This document shows, piece after piece, positions 6,661 to 8,646 of a stretch of 8,646 nt of DNA (positions within the stretch are counted from its first letter, which is position 1; every line of letters begins with the position of its first letter). The translations under genes and the position numbers were made by a program. The notes under the pieces were generated by a model. It was not told where the DNA came from, did no database searches, and was given only the letters and a program-made list of their open reading frames with translations. Source of the stretch: Fibrobacteraceae bacterium (GTDB lineage: Bacteria; Fibrobacterota; Fibrobacteria; Fibrobacterales; Fibrobacteraceae); contig JALNVO010000117.1 in the NCBI GenBank assembly GCA_023231365.1, positions 1 to 8,646 of the forward strand. Direction: 5' to 3'.

Positions 6661-8069
6661 TGCTAAGTAAAGACCCAAATAAAAAATACGACTCCCGCCC
6701 GGAAATATTCGGACGGAAAGTAACCAGCGTATTTCCAAAATATTTTTCCTTTTCACACCAAAGACCCGGAAATATTCGCACTTGCATGATACCTCCCATT
6801 GTTTTTTGGGAAGTCATTAGAAATATTATCCCTTTGCTCAAATTGCGTTCTTACCTTGCAAAAAAGAGAAAAGAAAATCGAACAGGGAAAATTCGTGTCG
6901 CATTCTATTCCGACAATTTGGACGAAGTGAATGGAATCGCCAACAACCTGCGCCACGTCATTTCATTTATGCGAAATAATGGCTACCAAGCAGCACTTGC
7001 CGGAAGCGCATTCAATACCCGCATGAACGGTGTTGTTGAAAATGGTTATGTGATTCTCCTTCCACGCATTTTCAGTATGGAGCAGCTGGGTTATTCCAAC
7101 AGCGAGCTCGCCATTCCGCACGTGCACCCGGCAATACGCCTCATAAAGCGCTACCCGGTCGATATCGTAGAACTGGAAACCCCGAGTCCGGGAGCTTGGG
7201 CGATCGGTATCTGCGCAAAACTTGCAGGCATTAAAGTCATCAGCCATTACCGCACAGACGTACCTACTTACACGCGCACTCTCGTAAAAGCAAAATGGAT
7301 GCACACATACGTCCTTTGGCTCATGCAAATTTTCTACCACTTTACGCGGCCCGTGATAAGTCCCTGCAAAGATTACAAGGATATTCTCGTCAAGGACATC
7401 AAAATTCCACGCAACGACGTACAAATACTTCCTCGTGGTATTCCCCTTGAAAATTACAGTCCCGAAAACCGCGGCAAAGGCGTTTGGGAACGTTTCAGCG
7501 ATTTCAAAAACAAAGTCCGTTTCATTTATGTCGGGCGCATCTCCAAAGAAAAAAATTTGCCCTTCCTCGAAAATTTGTGGATGGACTTTCGCAAAAAAAA
7601 TCCGGATGCAGAACTGATGCTCGTGGGCGACGGTTGGTACTTACAAGAGATGAAAGAGCATTTTAAAAACACCCCCGAAGTTCATTTCGCAGGAGTACAG
7701 GGCGGAGCCGCTCTCGCCGGGCTCTATGCCGACGCAGACTATTTCCTCTTCCCGAGCAATACGGACACTTTCGGCAACGTGGTCGTTGAAGCGATCGCTT
7801 CTGGAACGCCGGCTATCGTAAGCGACAAGGGAGGCCCGCAAGATATCGTGTACGGAAAAAATTGCGGATTCATCCTCCCCGCGGACAGCAAAGCATCTTG
7901 GCTCTCACAAATGGAAGCCTGTATAAGGGTTCGGGAGAATGACGCAGAATACCAAGGACTCCGCAAAAATGCTTACAATCGGAGCAAGGACTACACTCTT
8001 GAAAAATCCGTCAAAGAACAATGGAACTTCTTCGAACGCTTGTACACAAAATCTTATTACAGTAAATGA
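6660..8069 (+). CDS. GT4-family glycosyltransferase, second of a tandem pair
   Basis: A 469-residue paralogue of the preceding gene, colinear from end to end and more than half identical by eye. It repeats the same architecture: N-terminal YDSRPEIFGRKVTSVFPK, semi-hydrophobic basic segment about 46-75, D88-E-V-N-G loop, H196-Y-R-T-D200, Y290-VGRISKEK, VGDGWYL, and D369-TFGNVVV-E377 followed by ASGTPAIVSDKGGPQD. Differences concentrate in the N-terminal (acceptor) half after the glycine loop and in the helices after H-Y-R-T-D, fitting different acceptors with a similar donor. Its ATG overlaps the previous stop in TAATG with only a weak AAGAAG-type ribosome site, so translation is probably coupled. 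The stop TGA (8067-8069) overlaps an ATG at 8066, at the junction with mutY. No catalytic residue appears lost, so both copies look functional. Confidence 0.9.
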   Translation: MLSKDPNKKYDSRPEIFGRKVTSVFPKYFSFSHQRPGNIRTCMIPPIVFWEVIRNIIPLLKLRSYLAKKRKENRTGKIRVAFYSDNLDEVNGIANNLRHVISFMRNNGYQAALAGSAFNTRMNGVVENGYVILLPRIFSMEQLGYSNSELAIPHVHPAIRLIKRYPVDIVELETPSPGAWAIGICAKLAGIKVISHYRTDVPTYTRTLVKAKWMHTYVLWLMQIFYHFTRPVISPCKDYKDILVKDIKIPRNDVQILPRGIPLENYSPENRGKGVWERFSDFKNKVRFIYVGRISKEKNLPFLENLWMDFRKKNPDAELMLVGDGWYLQEMKEHFKNTPEVHFAGVQGGAALAGLYADADYFLFPSNTDTFGNVVVEAIASGTPAIVSDKGGPQDIVYGKNCGFILPADSKASWLSQMEACIRVRENDAEYQGLRKNAYNRSKDYTLEKSVKEQWNFFERLYTKSYYSK

Positions 8070-8646
8070 AAAGCTCTGCAATTGGTTTGTCAAAAACCAC
8101 GCGAATTTTCCCTGGCGCTTAAAAGATTTAAGGGCTTTACGCGATCCATACGCCGTATGGATCAGCGAAACGATGCTCCAGCAAACGCAGGTTTCTACGG
8201 TGCAAGAAGCCTTCAAAAAATGGATGACTGATTTTCCAAACGTTCTTGTCCTCTCCAAAGCAAGCGAACAAGAAGTCCTTTTGCATTGGCAAGGGCTAGG
8301 CTATTATACGCGTGCCCGCAATATTTTAAAAGCAGCAAAGGATATCGTCAAAAAATATTCGGGAAAGTTCCCGGAAAATCGGGGTAATCTAGAAAGTCTT
8401 ACCGGGGGGGGAGCATACACCGCCGGCGCCATCTTAAGCTTAGCTTTTCATCAGCAGGAGCCAATTCTCGATGGCAATTTAGTCCGAATCTTTTCAAGGC
8501 TCTACTTGTGGAATTTTCTCCCTGATGGAAAAGGAAATAAAGAAAAATACTGGGAAGAAGCTGAGAAATGGTGCGGACTGGGAAAAGCTTTCCTTACAAA
8601 TGAAGCTTTAATGGAACTTGGACGTTCCGTGTGCAAAAAAAGTTCG
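8056..8646 (+). CDS. mutY: A/G-specific adenine glycosylase MutY (3' end outside window; start unclear)
   Basis: Base-excision repair glycosylase that removes adenine mispaired with 8-oxoguanine. Visible in frame: KLCNWFVKNHANFPWR, then VWISETMLQQTQV with the catalytic Glu (codon 8167-8169), GLGYYTRARN, the helix-hairpin-helix segment TGGGAYTAGAI, and ILDGN with the catalytic Asp (8470-8472). ELGRSVC reaches the first Cys (8632-8634) of the expected 4Fe-4S cluster at the window edge. About 195 of a typical 340-360 residues are present; the NUDIX-like C-terminal domain would lie beyond. No normal start is well placed: ATG at 7969 and TTG at 7999 would overlap the previous gene by about 100 and 71 bases, ATG at 8173 is past the catalytic Glu, and ATG at 8066 (overlapping the upstream TGA) is in another frame. 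The boundary given is an in-frame ATT and is nominal. One extra A in the run 8069-8072 would join the 8066 ATG to this frame as MKKLCNWF. Confidence 0.85.
   Translation, partial: MTVNEKLCNWFVKNHANFPWRLKDLRALRDPYAVWISETMLQQTQVSTVQEAFKKWMTDFPNVLVLSKASEQEVLLHWQGLGYYTRARNILKAAKDIVKKYSGKFPENRGNLESLTGGGAYTAGAILSLAFHQQEPILDGNLVRIFSRLYLWNFLPDGKGNKEKYWEEAEKWCGLGKAFLTNEALMELGRSVCKKSS
8404..8411 (+). repeat. G8 homopolymer inside mutY
   Basis: Eight consecutive G's encode Gly-Gly-Gly in the helix-hairpin-helix loop of MutY, where the family normally has Gly-Val/Ile-Gly. The reading frame is intact across the run. Long G runs are slippage-prone. Confidence 0.8.

Larger units (their letters stand above)
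5263..8069 (+). repeat. Tandem gene duplication of GT4 glycosyltransferases
   Basis: The two adjacent glycosyltransferase genes align over their whole lengths without large gaps (465 and 469 residues) and share an unusual N-terminal extension, pointing to a local tandem duplication. Divergence is substantial at DNA level, so the event is old and both copies have been kept. Confidence 0.85.

Noticed and set aside
5740..7424. Two antisense reading frames of equal length (153 codons; 5740-6201 and 6963-7424) opposite the paired glycosyltransferases, sharing an ADDF stretch.
   Set aside because: They lie opposite strongly conserved sense motifs (around H-Y-R-T-D), so the similarity is a shadow of the paralogous sense genes; they start at different relative positions and lack ribosome sites.
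8066..8122. Short plus-strand reading frame of 18 codons from the ATG overlapping the second glycosyltransferase stop.
   Set aside because: It ends after 18 codons and overlaps the conserved MutY coding frame; the ATG is better explained as the misplaced mutY start.
1..8646. CRISPR arrays, tRNA or rRNA genes, insertion sequences, attachment sites.
   Set aside because: No regularly spaced direct repeats, tRNA cloverleaf, rRNA segment, transposase or terminal inverted repeats were seen on either strand.

Overview
The window looks like a chromosomal segment of a Fibrobacter-type gut bacterium (phylum Fibrobacterota). The strongest clue is a histidine-pathway isomerase of the eukaryotic HIS6 type, which as far as I recall has been recorded among bacteria mainly in Fibrobacter succinogenes. 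Moderate GC content, an Ala/Pro-rich outer-membrane protein and tiny Ser/Asp-rich lipoproteins also fit. The assignment is an inference; no rRNA or other marker gene is present.

Layout. Positions 2-1870 (+) hold most of a RecD2-type helicase whose start lies before the window. A symmetric hairpin at 1881-1920 can terminate both this gene and the converging minus-strand genes. On the minus strand, a 412-residue outer-membrane beta-barrel protein (3395-2157) is followed after 55 bases by a 53-residue lipoprotein (2101-1940). A 115-base AT-rich intergenic region (3396-3510) separates the barrel gene from a divergent, tightly packed plus-strand operon. That operon contains a secreted lipocalin-like protein resembling the Svf1/AttH/CrtC superfamily (3511-4533), eukaryotic-type hisA (4536-5294), two tandem paralogous GT4 glycosyltransferases (5263-6660 and 6660-8069), and mutY (from about 8056, running off the end). 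Junctions in the operon are +2 bases, a 32-base overlap, a 1-base TAATG overlap, and an overlap or abutment at mutY, so co-transcription and translational coupling are likely.

How the genes may work together. The helicase and MutY are genome-maintenance enzymes and HisA is histidine biosynthesis. The exported lipocalin-like protein and the paired glycosyltransferases, which carry a hydrophobic N-terminal extension, suggest a glycolipid synthesis and trafficking module; this is inference. The points most worth a second look are the eukaryote-like HisA beside an Svf1-like protein, the duplicated glycosyltransferase pair, and an anomalous mutY with no ordinary start codon in frame and an eight-G tract that puts glycine in its helix-hairpin-helix loop.
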